The translations under genes were made by a program, and so were the position numbers. The notes beneath the pieces were generated by a model that did not search any database, had not been told where the DNA came from, and saw nothing but the letters and a program-made list of their open reading frames with translations. DNA of 64,000 nt, taken from contig CM066730.1 of the NCBI GenBank assembly GCA_033961575.1, positions 157,197,523 to 157,261,522 on the forward strand. Reading direction: 5' to 3'. The stretch comes from Aselliscus stoliczkanus (lineage: Eukaryota > Chordata > Mammalia > Chiroptera > Hipposideridae). How positions within the stretch are numbered: position 1 is the stretch's first letter; each line of letters opens with the position of its first letter. Of the stretch, positions 62,400 to 64,000 are shown one piece after another.

Positions 62400-64000
62400 A
62401 CTTAACAAATTATAAAGTGAATACCATACAACCAGCATTCAGATCAAGAACTAAATATTGCCAGTATCCTAGAAATCTCTGCCCAATCCCCTTCCCAACT
62501 CTAACTTTCTCCCACTCCTCTAAAAGTAAGCAAAATCCTGGCTTTTATGGTAATTACTTCCTTTTCTTTATAGATTTACATCCTAAGTACAGATCCTTAA
62601 ATAACCAGTTTAATTTTCTTATTCTTGAACTTTTAAGTAACTGGAAACATGTAACCTTAGAGACTTTTGCTAAAGATTGTTTCTAACTCACCTATATTAA
62701 TTAAATGTAACTACAGGAGTTACTTCATTTTCATTGCTTTGCCTAACACTCTTAAAGAAATATACAATTTATCCATTCTAATGTTGGTGGATGTTTGTAT
62801 TGGTACTTTCCTTGGTTACTAGAATGGCATCATTAACACTCTTATAGATGGTCTTTTTTCATGCACACATACATATAAATTTTTCTGGTAGAAAAGGCTA
62901 TATATGTAGAACTGTTGAGTTACAATGGATACGTATCTCTGACTTTTCTAGATGATGCCAAACACTTCCAAAGTGGTTTTAACAACTGACCCTCAAAAAC
63001 AGTATGTAAGAGTCACTGTCATGGCAAATTCTCACCAACTGTTAGTACTGTTAGACTTGAATTTTAGAATTTCTGGTGGGTGTGTAGCGACATCTCATTT
63101 TTAAAAACTGAGTAATTTACATACAATAAAATGCATTGTAAGTGTAAAGTTCAATGATTTTTATTTATTTATTTATTTGAGGGCAGTGTCACATGGGACC
63201 GAACCCAGGGCCGCTTAACCACCGTGCCACTCGGCCGGCCCTAAAGTTCAATGATTTTGACAAATGTATACATCTATGCTATTACCGTCCCATTTAAGAC
63301 AGAACATTTCCATCCTCAGAAAGCACTTTCCTGACCCTAAGTAATCAGTTCCTCCCACATCTGCTCCAAACAACCACTTATCTGATTCCTTTCATAATAG
63401 ATTAATTGGTTCCAGAAGTTCCTTTAAATGGAATTATACTGTATATGCCATTTTGTGTCTGGCTTCTTTCACACATCTTAGCTGAGATTCATCCATACCA
63501 TTGTATAAATTAGTAGTTCTTTTTAATTACTGGGTAGTATTTCATTGTATGAATAGATCACAATTTGTTTCTCCATTTGCCTGTTGTTTGAACACTTGGG
63601 TTATTTCCAGTATCTATGTATTACGAACATGTGCACATACATGCACAAATCTTTATACCAACCTATTTTTCATTTATCTTAGAGAAAGATCTAGGAATAG
63701 AACTGGTGCTCACATGACAAGAAAATGTTTAACTTTAAAAGAATCTGTGAAAATATTTTTCAAAGTGGTTGTACAATTTTACACTCCTACCATTTCCAGT
63801 TGCTGTTCACATCCTTGACACTTTAGTATTACCAGTCTTTTTAATTTAGCCAAGCTATTGGGTGTGAAGTGGTATCTCATTGTGGTTCTTATTGGCATTT
63901 TCTAGTCACCAATGAAGTATCTTCTTAAGTGCTTACTGGCCATTCATTTAACATCTTTTGTGAAATGTCTTCTTCTGGCCACTTTTTAGAATTATCTGAG
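62400..64000 (-). mobile_element. Old L1/HAL1-like fragments, antisense, to the window end
   Basis: The 63090-64000 part is typical antisense L1 3' sequence: TTTTGTGTCTGGCTTCTTTCAC, GAGATTCATCCATACCATTG, TTCCATTTGCCTG-like phrases, ACACTTGGGTTATTTCCAG and GGGTGTGAAGTGGTATCTCATTG. The 62400-63060 part is more decayed. A short SINE splits the first. Confidence 0.65.
63161..63241 (-). mobile_element. Short SINE with an internal deletion
   Basis: It has both SINE ends but lacks the central CTGGCCCTCATATG and CTGGCTTCCCAAGCC parts. A perfect 16-bp duplication, TAAAGTTCAATGATTT (63145 and 63242), shows it is one insertion. Confidence 0.9.

Noticed and set aside
55232..64000. Search for AGO3 exon 5 (expected to end MWKMMLNID)
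   Set aside because: I found no matching sequence on the minus strand, so exon 5 must lie beyond the window and this is all intron 5.

Overview
The window is mammalian nuclear DNA, most likely from a bat. It holds the 3' two-thirds of one protein-coding gene, Argonaute-3 (AGO3), on the minus strand. The species call rests on the tRNA-derived SINEs. One group has tRNA-Ile-like heads, tandem tRNA-like units and the tail TGTTCCCCTTCCCCAATAAA. Another is a roughly 95-bp SINE whose head reads GGCCGGCCGAGTGG. A near full-length mariner fits a bat but does not prove it. I cannot name the species; a horseshoe-bat-like lineage is my best guess and colugo is the main alternative.

Layout. Positions 1-5100 are intergenic DNA downstream of AGO3: three SINE blocks, a solo retroviral LTR ending near 4277, and an old MIR. 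About 5115-18567 is read as one very long AGO3 3' UTR (about 13.4 kb), ending at an AATAAA signal with a GU-rich element behind it. From 18568 to 55231 lie 14 coding exons, numbered 6-19 by the 19-exon human gene. Every exon has GT/AG borders and a matching phase, and they join into 641 codons, the length expected from V220 to A860 of human AGO3. They cover PAZ, the second linker, MID and PIWI, with the D-E-D-H catalytic tetrad and the 5'-phosphate-binding residues intact. Exons 1-5 lie beyond the right edge, and 55232-64000 is intron 5.

The introns are crowded with transposons. There are three SINE types (a short one; a long composite one that joins the short head to the tail of the tRNA-Ile type; and the multi-tRNA type), nested L1 fragments, L2 and MIR remnants, a MER20, a mariner with two SINEs inserted in it, at least two mariner-type MITEs, and processed pseudogenes of YWHAZ and RPL17. 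Many SINEs have clear target-site duplications, so insertion order can be read.

The most notable observation is a short SINE inserted exactly into the exon 12 splice donor. Its 15-bp target duplication copied the donor, leaving two identical GTAAGG sites 131 bp apart, directly after the codon for the 5'-phosphate-stacking tyrosine (Y530). Other leads are the mariner and its matching 63-bp MITE in the same gene, an inverted SINE pair and a let-7 8-mer match in the 3' UTR, and the composite SINE family. I saw no CRISPR array, tRNA or rRNA gene, or bacterial-type system.
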